Assembly (NCBI GenBank): GCA_027604665.1
Contig: JADGIZ010000082.1
Span: forward strand, 1 to 28,716
Length of the DNA: 28,716 bases
DNA from: Polyrhizophydium stewartii
Lineage: Eukaryota; Chytridiomycota; Chytridiomycetes; Rhizophydiales
Direction of reading: 5' to 3'
Position numbers and translations under genes: made by a program
Shown: positions 1-9,227 of the stretch, one piece after another
How positions within the stretch are numbered: position 1 is the stretch's first letter
Layout: the number at the start of each line of letters is the position of its first letter
The notes under the pieces: model-generated
The model's database searches: none
The model's input: only the letters and a program-made list of their open reading frames with translations
Told to the model about the DNA's origin: nothing

Positions 1-567
1 GAAGGGAAGCTCTGCTTCCGGGCTTCCCGGCGACACCGACCCCGCCGCGCGGCGCCCACCCCGCGCGGCGCTCCGCACAGCCGGCCCTTGACTGCCCGCG
101 CGATGGGCCGAAGCCCACACGGCCGGAGCGACATCGGAACTAGCTGGCCCGCCTGCTGCGCATTTCGGCGTGCTGAAAGCATCTTGTGTCCCTCGGCCTT
201 GGGATCGGCATCCCAAATCGGCAGCGGGTGCACATCGGTGGGCTGCAGAGAAGTCCCACTGGCGATACCTTGGCTTCGGCCCATAGTCTGCACGCCTTGG
301 CGCTCGAGCGTCCCACACTCGCCCGTGACGGCAATATGTGTTTTGTCGCGGCAGTCTGCGTGCCGAGGTCGTTGGGTTGTATCTCGAGTTCAAGCTCGAG
401 GCGTGATACGGCCATGACGGGGATGCGGGCGTGCACGGTATCGTCGCCAAAGGCAATGCCGCCCTCGACAGCGTCCGCGAGTGTTCCGGGGCACCCGCCT
501 GCGCAGTGTGCCACCAAGGCGACCAGAGCAGACCGCAGAAGCGACGCTTTGCCCAACTCGCGCCATC
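1..567. other. No firm gene; upstream flank of SSL1
   Basis: I see no gene I can support here. The minus strand has a stop-free frame from about 385 to the left edge of the window. Its conceptual translation includes stretches such as TGECGTLERQGVQ and LPIWDADPKAEGHKML, which look more protein-like than the other frames. It has no recognisable domain and no start or splice site I can defend, and long open frames are common by chance in DNA this rich in GC. It could be the 3' part of a gene lying mostly outside the window. The stretch immediately before 568 presumably holds the SSL1 promoter. Confidence 0.35.
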
Positions 568-2400
568 ATGGCCGACGCCGCCGATGAAGACGAGCGCCGC
601 GAGTCGGGCCGCAACTACTCATGGGAGGAGGACTACAAGCGCAGCTGGGACATGCTGCTAGAGGACGACCAGGGCTCGCTGCAAGGCATCGTCGCCAACC
701 TGCAGCAGCAGCAGCTCCTGCTCAAGCGCCGGCGGTCCGTGAGCTGCGCGACGGCCGTGTCCGAGCCGACGCATCCGGTCTGACATGGGTGCCCACCGTG
801 CGCGGCCGCTGCCCCCTTGCATGCCGTGCGTCCCGCGTACCCGCTACGCACGGGCCGCGACGGCCACCGCAGGCTGAACAAGGACACGGACGCCGTGGCG
901 CAGCGCGGCATCATCCGCCAGCTCTTTGTCGTCGTCGACCAGTCCAGCGCCATGGCCGAGCTCGACCTGCGTCCCAACAGGCTCGACTGCACGCTCAACC
1001 TGCTCGAGGCCTTTGTGACCGAGTTCTTTGACCAGAACCCCCTGAGCCATGTCGGCGTCACCGCGACCAGGGACGGCGGCGCCGAGAAGTGGGCCGAGCT
1101 CTCTGGTCCGCTGTCGCCTTGTGCCGCCGTCGCCTGCAGGCATCTGCCAACTCCCGGGCCGGCAAGCCTCGCTGACACTCCTGGTGTGCAGGAAACCCCG
1201 CCGATCTTGTGCGAGTGTTCGCCAAGCGAGAGAGCCGCCAGACGTCTGGCGAGCCGTCGCTGCAGAACGCCCTCGAGCTCGCGCGCCGGAGCCTTGCGTG
1301 GGTGCTGGTGCCCCGACTGGCGGCAACGCAGATCTGCTGGCGGATGCTGACGCCGTTGCGCCAACCAACAGACACGTCCCGCAGCACGTCTCGCGCGAGA
1401 TCCTTGTTGTGTTTGGGTCGCTCACGTCGTGCGACCCTGGCAACCTCGGCGAAACGATCGAGAGCTTGGCAAGCGACCACATCCGCGTGTCGGTCGTGGG
1501 TCTGGCCGCCGAGGTGCAGGCATGCAAGCGCCTTTGTTCGGCAACAAAAGGTGGAACGAGGGGGTCGAGTGTGTCTGTCGCCGCTGTCCCAGCTTCACGG
1601 ATTGACACGCACGCCGGCGCTGGCAGGCACATACGGCGTGGTCATGAACGATGCCCACTACAAGGAGCTGCTGTTTGACCACATCCCGCCCCCGGCACTC
1701 GCGGTTGCGCAGCAGTCGCAGTCCAACATCATCCAGATGGGCTTCCCGATCGTCCGAACCTTTGACTTGCCCGTACTGTGCATCTGGTGCGCGACGCTGG
1801 GGCCAGATCGGCTGCTGGACATCCATCCCCTTTCTGCTGACACCGGCCTTGTTGGGCGGACGCCCGGACAGCCACCAGCGGCCGATCCGCAGGGGCCACA
1901 TCTGCCCTCGCTGCGCAGCAACCATCTGCGAGATCCCAACCGACTGCTGCATCTGCTCGCTCACGCTGGTCTCGAGCCCATCGCTGGCACGGTCGTATCA
2001 CCATCTCTTTCCGGTGCCCGCCTTTGTCGAGGTCCCGGCCGCAGCGGCTGCATCTGCGCATCCGCCAGCGCCGGCAGAGTGCTTCTGCTGCCTCGCGCCG
2101 TTTGCGAAGCAGCGGGGACCCGACGATGCATATTCGCTGGATGCAAACGGGACCGCGAACGGTCACGGCGCTGCTGGATCGGCCACCTCGGCGACTGCGC
2201 CGCACCGCCCTGGACCGTCTGCCGCTGCTGGAGCCGGCTCTCTCGCTGCTGCCACTGGTGCTGCCGCGCTGGCGCCGCCCTCCCGGTTCGCCTGTCCGCT
2301 CTGCAAGACGCAGGTGTGTCTTGAGTGCGACGTTTACATTCACGACGTGTTGCACAACTGCCCCGGCTGCCTCTCCGGCGGACACCCCGCCGGCCGATAA
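568..2400 (+). CDS. SSL1: TFIIH core subunit p44 / Ssl1 (GTF2H2 homologue)
   Basis: This is a subunit of the TFIIH core, which acts in RNA polymerase II initiation and nucleotide excision repair; p44 binds and stimulates the XPD/Rad3 helicase. Exons: 568-738, 883-1105, 1192-1297, 1372-1550, 1627-1786, 1872-2400, giving 455 residues. The N-terminus has the WEEDYKRSWDMLLEDDQGSL motif. A von Willebrand A domain follows, with FVVVDQSSAM (metal-site Asp about residue 76), RPNRLDCTLNLLEAF, FDQNPLSHVGV, SREILVVFGSLTSCDP and IRVSVVGLAAEVQ. The C-terminal half carries the zinc cysteines LCICH, CPRC and CEIPTDCCIC, then the RING-like CFCC...CPLC...CLECDVYIHDVLHNCPGC. The last splice (1787-1871) is fixed because it recreates the fungal LCxCH motif. 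The first junction is less sure: donor GTGAGC at 739, and acceptor AACAAG at 882 is the one that keeps frame. An Ala/Gly/Ser-rich insert of about 55 residues (about 363-417) splits the C-terminal zinc domain. It is convergent with the CAP gene. Confidence 0.95.
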
Positions 2401-2530
2401 ACCCTGATTCAACAAGCACAAAGTACAACTTGGTTCATTTGGTTGGTGGCGGGAATGAGAATGACAAGGGGGGTATTTGGGTCGTTTTGGGAGGGGAACG
2501 GGGTATGACTGAACCGACAACGCGTCGGCG

Positions 2531-3589
2531 TTACTTGGCCTTATCACGCACCCATGGCGCACGCTGGCCAACCACGTTGCCGGGCGGCCAGTACTCGCAG
2601 ACAACGACCGTGTGGCGGCCCATGGTGACAATCGCCGCGCCTAGTTTGGTCGTCGACGGCCAGACGAGCTGCGTGTAGTGCCCAAAGCTGCGGGAGTTGC
2701 TGGCGCTGATGGCCTCGCCGTGGTACTTGTGGCGCTCGTCAAAGAAGGCGTCGAGCGCAGCTTTGCAGATCCGCTTGCTGCGCTGGGCATCGTCCTCGTG
2801 GCCGTGCAGCACGTGCGCCAGGCGGTGGCCGTGCGGGACCGACGAGACCACCATGTACAGGTTCTCGCCCCAGCGGCCCACGCGGCCGTACGAGTGCTCG
2901 AGCACGCCTGCGTCCGCAAGGTGATCGGCCCAGCGCTTGGCGGCGTCCGTGAGCTTGGACGACCATGCGAGCGGCTTCACGCCCGCGAGCTGGCGCAGGC
3001 GGTTGTGGCCCTCGAGGCACTCGATCTCGAATGGCGCCTCCGGCTCGGTTGTCTCGGGCTCAGGCTCGGCGGGCGCCGCGGGCCGCTTGGTAACAGTGGC
3101 CTTGTCAGGATTGGATGCGTCTTGCGGCTTGGTTTCCGGCTGCGGATGGGCCGTGGGTTTGAGGGCCGGTTTGGAGGGAACAGGTGCATCCTTGACTGGG
3201 GCAGGCTTGGCGCCTTGAGGATCGTGGTGGTGCTTGCGCGATCCCGACGCGGTCTTATCGGGCAGCGGCGGGGGCGCCGGCTGCGGCCCAGGTTTCGGTG
3301 TCTGATGAGGCCGACCGGGTGGAGGCGCTACGGCAGCCTGCCGGTTCGGCGCAGCAGCCGTCGCGGCGGCGGGCCTGGCGGGCGGCTTTTGCAGGGATGG
3401 TGCTGGCGATGCGTGCACGCCGGCTTTTGGCGCAGCCGCTGGCCTGGCAGACGCCGGCGAGGGACGGGAAACGACAGTGCGAATGGTCTTGCTTCCGTCG
3501 GGGTTCGGAGTGACGGTCGTCGTCGTCACGGTCCCGTCGGCGGCCTTGCGCACGGTCGTGGTTGCCCTGGTCGTTGCAGTTGCAGTCAT
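2531..3589 (-). CDS. CAP-superfamily (SCP/PR-1) protein with long proline-rich N-terminus
   Basis: A single-exon gene of 352 residues. The first ATG in frame is at 3589; the frame opens further upstream but only with a TTG. Residues 1-185 are low-complexity Thr-, then Pro/Ala/Lys-rich, with a TVTTTTVTPNPDGSKTIRT stretch near the start. Residues about 188-345 form a complete CAP domain: GHNRLRQLAGVKPLAW, the WGENLY motif, the GHYTQLVW signature and the CEYWPPGN signature. The four residues that line the CAP cavity in active members can be matched to His232, Glu242, Glu285 and His304. No hydrophobic signal peptide is visible. That is like the Golgi-associated GAPR-1 branch and unlike the secreted Pry/PR-1 proteins that bind sterols or fatty acids. 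Its role is unknown; lipid binding is an inference from the family. Its start lies only about 60 bp from the stop of the Crinkler-type gene on the same strand, so its promoter is very short or overlaps that gene. Confidence 0.88.
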   Translation of the reverse strand: MTATATTRATTTVRKAADGTVTTTTVTPNPDGSKTIRTVVSRPSPASARPAAAPKAGVHASPAPSLQKPPARPAAATAAAPNRQAAVAPPPGRPHQTPKPGPQPAPPPLPDKTASGSRKHHHDPQGAKPAPVKDAPVPSKPALKPTAHPQPETKPQDASNPDKATVTKRPAAPAEPEPETTEPEAPFEIECLEGHNRLRQLAGVKPLAWSSKLTDAAKRWADHLADAGVLEHSYGRVGRWGENLYMVVSSVPHGHRLAHVLHGHEDDAQRSKRICKAALDAFFDERHKYHGEAISASNSRSFGHYTQLVWPSTTKLGAAIVTMGRHTVVVCEYWPPGNVVGQRAPWVRDKAK

Positions 3590-3651
3590 CGCGGGCAAGA
3601 TGGAGACGCAGCCACATTCCTCATCTCTGATCCCGATCCCGATCCATTCAT

Positions 3652-6600
3652 TCAGATGCTGATCCGGACCACATACTGCTCGATCTGATCATCGGCCCAC
3701 TGCACGGGATCGGCCTGCTCCGCGGCGCCGGGCTTACCGCTACCCTTGAACTTTTGGCGCTCGAGCATCTCAAACAGCTCGTCGGTCGGCACTGCATAGA
3801 ACAGTCGCATCCTGTGCTGCGCTGGAGCACGATCGTCGACACGTTGCGGTTCTGGCTCAAAGTTGGCGACAGAAGCCGGCGACGGCGGCGGGCGGTGCGC
3901 AACGGGGGTGATCTCCTCGGAATCAGCATGTGGGGTGGCCTCGGACGGCCGCGGCTCGGCGGCAGCAGCCTCGGCGAGTGCGCTTTGAAGGCTGTCGTGC
4001 AGCTCCCGCAGCCGATCGGCGCGCACAGACCGTCCATGGCTGTTGACGCAGATGCAGAACAGATCGCCTGGCGCACAGATGGCATCGACGGGAGAAAAGT
4101 GCGACACCTTGGGCACGTTGTATCCGGTCATGCTCAGATTCAGGATTGTGTCAAACAAAACCTGGTTCATGGCGGGCACGTGCAGCTGATCGCCATCGAT
4201 GCGAATCTTTTTCTGGGCAGTTTGCGTCTCTGAGTTCCTGTGATCATCCAGCCTCTCCTGCACATCGGGCTGCGCGGCTGCTGCTGAACCCTGTTTTGGC
4301 GCATCCAGCCGGCGGACACGAAACACGCCGCCGCCGAGGAGCTGGTTGTGCACAAAGCCGAGATAGAGCATCTTTCTGACCTGCAGCAGGTGCGGATAGA
4401 TTCGGTCGACCTCGGGCGCGTCGCGGAAACGCCAGATCGGATTGATGCTTTCCGTGATCTTTTGGTCGATCGAGCGCTGCTGGTAGAGCAGTCGCGCGAG
4501 TACTTGCGCAATATAGACCGAGGCAAGACGGTATGTGCGCACAACATAGTCCTGCGACTCTGTCGAGGCGTGCACGAGCAAGTAGCCGAGCATATGCCAC
4601 TCGTTCGCGTGGCGCACATTGGACGAGTGCGCCTGCAACCCCAGCGCAAAATCAAGCCACTCGGCAACACGCAGGCGGTCGAGCGAAGTTTCGACGAGAC
4701 GCTGCATGTCGCCGCTCCGCGACTGTGCGAGAACAAGGAGCGGATTTCCACCCCATTTGAAAACAAGCTCGGTGAACACGTCGTACGGAATAAACTGGGA
4801 GTACTTTGCCGGGTTCCCGTAGTATAGGTATTCCAGTTCGCTGTACTTCCACGACGGCAGCGTCAAGATCGTGTATCCCGGCAGACGCTGGACGGCAGGC
4901 GGGACCATGTCCGACGACGTGAGATGCAGAATCTTGCGGATGTTGATCTGGCGCGACGTGCCAACGGTAGGCCCGGGAATGCTGAGCGGCGCCATATCGC
5001 CGTCCGAGATGTACCACACATGAGTGTGGTAGAACGCCGGGTGAGACGAACGCCGGGACCAGCCGGTCGTAACGCTGCCATCAACCATCGAAAACACAAT
5101 CAGCTCGTTGCGCAGGTGCGAGTCCCATATGATGATGGGCTTGTCTGCCAGACGTTGCATCGAATTCCTGCCGCCCTGCATGTCAGAAGTCGACTGCCAT
5201 GCCGCCGGCAGCTCGTCACTCGCAAAGTACTGCGACGAAAGGCGAGAGGAGCTGTTTTCGTAGCTGCTTGACGCCGAGATGCCAAGCTCGCTGCAAAGCA
5301 TGCTGCTCGTGAAGCGCTGGTTGCCCAGGTTTGCGCCCTCTGGCACTTGGGTCGACGGTGTGATCACAATGTCGCGCACCTCCTCTGCAGTCGGCGGCAG
5401 AACTTCGCAGGGAAGCTGGATGATGTCGGCGGCAATGAGGTACAGCATCCAGATGCCGAAAAAGGTCTTCCCCATGCCGGGCGTGCCCGTGACCACAAAA
5501 CCGCGCTGCCAGTGCTGGCTTTGCTCGATGCCAAGCGCGAGCTCCTTGTAGACCTGGCGCACGTACAGCTTCGAGCCCAGCACCGGATCGCCCAGGAAAT
5601 ACGTGCCCGCGGGCAGCGACAGGATGTCGTCCTCGAGCCGGGCGTGGCGCAGCTGCTGCCAGAACTTGATGAGCTCGATGTCGGGCTCGTTGGTCTGCGG
5701 GATCTTGGAGATGCCTGCGAGCGGGGGCGAACAGGCGTGGGGACATTTGGTCGTGTCAGCCGCTGCTCACGCCTTATCAACGAGACGACGGGCCGCATTC
5801 GCACCCGCAGTCGAGCTAAAGTTCTGCGGGAGGGTCGACTCGTCAATGAAGATCTCGAATGCCTCCTCGCGGGTGTTGAGCATAGGTGCGATTGCGGGGA
5901 ACTGCGTCGCCGTGAACAGCGGAGACATGCCCGTGTCGATATTGCGGTGCGAGATGATCGAGGCGATCACCTCGCCGATGGAGACGCCCTCGTGGAACTT
6001 GCGGCTGGGGATGTAGATGGGCGGACCTGTGAAGGGCGTCGGCGGCACGCTGCCACTCGCTCCGGACTGCGAGCTGAGCGTCGACACGGGCCGCTGGCCG
6101 CCGTGGCCGCCTTGGCCCGGAACGGGCAGCTGACCCGCCGAGTGCGAGTGGCGCAGCTCGCGATGCGACACGGCCGGGTCGACGGGAACGCTGGGCATCC
6201 GGCGAGGCGGGCTGCCCGCGGGCCGCAGATCCGACGGTTCACGATTGCGGTCCCTGGCCAGCGTCGGGGACTGGTGCGGTGCGAGGCTGCCAGGCACCCA
6301 TGTCCCCGGAATCTTCATGCGCAGCTGCGCCGAGTCGATGAAGCGCAGCTGGTTGCGGAAGGCCTCCTGGATCTTGCGAAGCACCAATGCAACCGAGTCG
6401 GTCGGGGCCAGGTCCACGACATCTGCGCGGCCATTGAACTCGACCCAGAGCAGCTTGCGCTTGATGCGGCCGGGGCCTGGAGATGGCGGCGGATTCTCGC
6501 CCAGCAGCGCGAGTGATTCATTGTAGCGCAGGTCCTGCGGGACTGCGGGCGATTGACCTCCACGATGGCCGATGTTGCCCTGTGCGAACGTCTGCGTGCT

Positions 6601-6717
6601 GCGGGGCGGCTCGTGCATGTCGTAGTCCAGCGTGCGCGCGAACGGCACGCTCGCGGACGACGACGACGAGCCTCTCGCGACGGCCGTGAAAAGCTTGCCC
6701 AGTGTGAGGTTTGACAT
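3652..6717 (-). CDS. Crinkler/RHS-type P-loop NTPase (CRN-like protein)
   Basis: Two exons, 5805-6717 and 3652-5714, joined by a 90-nt intron (donor GTGCGA, CTGAC branch site, acceptor CTCGCAG), give 991 residues. The junction reads FSSTAGISKIPQTNEP and removes an in-frame TGA at 5767-5769. Residues 1-85 are low complexity. Residues about 86-137 (LLWVEFNGRADVVDLAP ... AQLRMKIPG) resemble the ubiquitin-like Crinkler header, but placed internally rather than at the extreme N-terminus. After a Pro/Ser-rich linker comes a segment ending in FLGDPVLGSKLYVRQVYKEL and a Walker A motif GTPGMGKT (residues 381-388) within GFVVTGTPGMGKTFFGIW, typical of Crinkler/RHS NTPases. The C-terminus (LFYAVPTDELFEML ... 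QYVVRISI) looks like the tail of RHS-type proteins. I see no kinase and no obvious nuclease motif. In oomycetes and chytrids such proteins are thought to act on host nuclei or in inter-organism conflict; a role here is inference. Confidence 0.82.
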
Positions 6718-6833
6718 TTTCGAGGCAAAGCATGGTAAGGATCACTGCGGCGCGGCATCTCTGGGCGACGGCGCCTGCTTCGCCTCAGCAACACAGGCAG
6801 CCGCGGTCGCACAGCAGGCACGTGCAGCGCCTA

Positions 6834-6839
6834 TTTATT
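6834..6839 (-). promoter_or_regulatory. Canonical AATAAA polyadenylation signal
   Basis: The minus strand reads AATAAA here (TTTATT on the plus strand), about 65 nt downstream of the EIF1AD stop codon at 6905-6907 and upstream of the next minus-strand gene. The position fits the polyadenylation signal of the EIF1AD-like gene. It is the only clear canonical signal I found correctly placed behind a gene in this window. Confidence 0.55.
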
Positions 6840-6904
6840 TCGGGCGGTGCAAGGCAGCGTCTGATGCCCACATCTCCTCTGCTGCCCTGGCCGTCCTGGC
6901 CGCT

Positions 6905-7617
6905 CTAATCGTCCTCATCGTCAGAGTAGCCCCCGTGATTCCGGTTCACGAATAGGTCGTCGTCGTCGCTGCCGCCGTTGTCGCTGCTTGGGTCATCGCT
7001 TCCAGCCTGCGTGCTGCCCTCGCCGCCCGCAGCGCCGGTGCCAGCGCCGGTGCTGCCATCGTCGTCGAAAACGCTCGGCCTGCGTGGCATTCGGGCGGTC
7101 AGCACGGCCGGTGGGATTGCAGGACCGACCAACCTGCGCAGCGCACCAGAGCCCTTCGGCCTTGATGTGCTTGATATTTTCGGGGAACAAGATATGAGCG
7201 ATCTCGCCCTTGACCTTTGTCTTGCTCGCCGGCGTTGGATCAACAATCACAAAGTTGCCTGCGGGTCGAGCACATCAGCGCGCTTCAGCCGTCGCACGCC
7301 TCGAATAGGGACTCCGCAGTGCGCTTCGGCGCCTCACGCAGCATGCACCCACCCTTCTTGACCCAAATCAACTTCTGGAACTTGGCCGGCAGCACCACGA
7401 GCACTTGGAGAGCGCCGGCGACCTCGCTGCACGGGGTGCCGAGCAGGGACTCGTCGGCCACGGATGCGTCGACCGCCTGCGCGGATGCCGCCTGCGGCGC
7501 AGCCGCAACGACATAGAGGCCGCCACCGCGGACCTCGAGCACTTTGGCCACACGCTGCGCGCCCGACGGCTCGGGCTGCGTCTCGAGCGCGGCCTGCTGC
7601 GTCCGTCGTCGCCCCAT
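6905..7617 (-). CDS. EIF1AD: EIF1AD-like eIF1A-domain RNA-binding protein
   Basis: Exons 7353-7617, 7147-7258 and 6905-7079 give 183 residues. The S1/IF1-type OB fold reads RVAKVLEVRGGGLYVV, then VLPAKFQKLIWVKKGNFVIV, then DPTPASKTKVKGEIAHILFP and KHIKAEGLWPSVFDDD, closely following animal EIF1AD (IWIKRGDF, IVDP, EGFWPE). The acidic tail ends in DDDDLFVNRNHGGYSDDEDD, and LFVN is also diagnostic of EIF1AD. Both splice junctions (donors GTGGGT and GTGCGC, acceptors CCCGCAG and CACGCAG) are confirmed by this alignment. EIF1AD proteins bind the 40S subunit and have been linked to late 40S maturation; they are distinct from the initiation factor eIF1A. An Ala-rich insert of about 25 residues sits between two OB strands (after LYVV). 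The stop is followed by an AATAAA signal. The next minus-strand gene upstream ends 105 bp away. Confidence 0.93.
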
Positions 7618-7722
7618 CGGCCGCGAAAAACGCTGGCAACTTCACAGACCCATCACACTGAAGCCAGAGACCGCCGAAACAGATGCTGTGGCATTCATTG
7701 CAATACCCCCGCATCGCGAGCG

Positions 7723-8827
7723 TCACGGCCGGCTGCGGACATCGGCGTCCTGAGCGTCGCCGCGCACAATCTCCACGCGCCCGCGCTGCGGGATGTGCGT
7801 TCCGAACAGGATCCTCGACAGCGACGGTAGCAGCACCGGGTTGCCGCCATCCTCGTTCTTGCAGAAAGCAAAGCAGTCGCCCGTCTGGGCAAGGTTCAGC
7901 AACTCAAACATCCCCCGATACTCACTGCAAAGCACATACCGACTCGCTGCAGTAGGTAAGGAACCCATTAAATTCGTTCGAGAGCAGCAGCTGATGCATG
8001 TGCTGGGGGTGCTGGCGTCCTTGGTGGTGCGAATGGTTGGGGCAGTGACTGTGATGGTGGTGGTGCTGCGGATGAAGGTGCATATCGTCTTGCGCCTTAT
8101 GAGCACTTGGCTGCGGCGGCTGCGGCAGCGTCAAAGCTGCCGACTCGCCGACATGCTGGAGCGCCTGCGCCTGAGCATGGCGTAGCTGGGTGTCTACTTG
8201 GCTCTGTAGGTGGTTGATTTGCATTTGAAGGTACATTTGGAACCGCAGATACTCTTGCTGATCCGCCGAGGCGATGTGATGCAGGAATGCGCCGGGACCA
8301 TGCGCTGGCGTCGAAAGATGGTGCGATGCGGCGGCGGGTTGCATCGCACTTGATGTGTGTCCGGTGCCGCCTTGAGTTTGGTTGCAGGACAAAGCGCTGT
8401 GGCCGAGCATCATGCTTGCATGTTCTCCCGCTCCGGCGCTGAGCGTCTGATAGCTGGGATGCGACATGCCCTGCAGGCGGGCGTGGACGGCAAGGACGCG
8501 ATCACTCTGCAGCAGGCTGTGGGTCGTATCCGAGAACGACCGAAACTGCCGAAACTGCGGGCCACGGCCAGGTGCGATTGCCCGCGGATCCTCTTGCGGC
8601 ACTCCGCTCGGCGCGCAGCCGTTCAGACCCATTACAAGCACTCGAGCAGCTTGAGTGTTCGTCACGAGGCTCGCATTCGACGCGCCGTGCGGCGATGAAA
8701 TCGTATCCGACGGATAGATCTCGCTCGAGGCATCTCGCGACGAGGATGGTTGGCTTTTCGGTCGAGCCGCACGGACATCAAAGCTCGGGTTAGATAGCAT
8801 ACGAGAGGCAAGGGATGCTGGACGCAT
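7723..8827 (-). CDS. Unrecognised His/Gln-rich low-complexity protein
   Basis: I do not recognise this family. Exon 1 (7940-8827) begins at ATG 8827. A consensus donor GTATGT at 7939, a CTGAAC branch site and acceptor CCCAG give a 55-nt intron (7885-7939) and exon 2 (7723-7884), in frame, for 349 residues. The first two thirds are Ser/Pro/Ala-rich and probably disordered. A helix-like stretch around residues 195-235 (DQQEYLRFQMYLQMQINHLQ) could form a coiled coil. A His-rich tract near residue 250 (HPQHHHHHSHC and HSHHQGRQHPQH) precedes a folded-looking C-terminus with GDCFAFCKNEDGGNP, PSLSRILFGTHIPQRG and VEIVRGD. The composition would suit a transcriptional or scaffold protein, or a metal-binding His tract, but no function can be assigned. 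Additional upstream exons are possible: a good donor-like CTGCAG/GTGAGC lies near 8895 on this strand. Confidence 0.6.
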
Positions 8828-9227
8828 TCCACGCTGCGCTTGGCCGCAAGGACGAGCTCGGATCTGCTGTGCTTCTAAGCAGCCTCGCTCACCTGCAGAG
8901 CATTCTGTCGTCCGAGTCGTTGACGTGTGGGTTGATGAAGGCGCAGATAGGTCCGGGGCGTGAAAATGTCAGCTGCCGTCTGCGCGGAGGGCCTTGAGCC
9001 GCGGCAGTCGGTTGCGAATCGCACTGTTGCGCGGTCGATCGGTGCGGGGAATATGTGCGGGGACGGGCAGGAGCGCCTGCGCGAGAGCGGCGACGTGCCT
9101 TGGCTATCGATTTGACGCTGGCTGGTGGCCGCACGAGGGAAAGTCGGTTCGCGCCGCGCGATGCGCAGAAATGAAATCGTCAGCAGGCATGTCCTGCAGA
9201 CGAAGAAATCATCCGACATTTTACGCA
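8828..9227. other. Divergent intergenic region / probable bidirectional promoter
   Basis: About 400 bp separate the start of the minus-strand His-rich gene from the chosen start of the plus-strand adenylyl cyclase. The cyclase reading frame is open upstream to 8994 but offers only a TTG there and internal Met codons at about 9171 and 9189. A donor-like CAGGTGAGC on the minus strand near 8895 could mark a spliced leader exon of the His-rich gene. I see no TATA box or other element I would assert, and no RNA gene. Confidence 0.4.

Noticed and set aside
1787..1892. Downstream acceptor CCGCAG for the last Ssl1 intron
   Set aside because: It keeps frame but deletes part of a conserved zinc motif. 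The acceptor at 1871 recreates LCICHQRPIRRGHICPRC, matching fungal Ssl1.
5347..6516. 389-codon plus-strand frame opposite the Crinkler-like gene
   Set aside because: Mirror-frame composition with no recognisable domain; the minus-strand frame has the Walker A motif and a coherent splice.
7925..7939. 15-nt GTATGT...TTGCAG segment as an intron of the His-rich gene
   Set aside because: Far too short to be spliced. The same donor with the acceptor at 7885 gives a 55-nt intron that keeps the frame.
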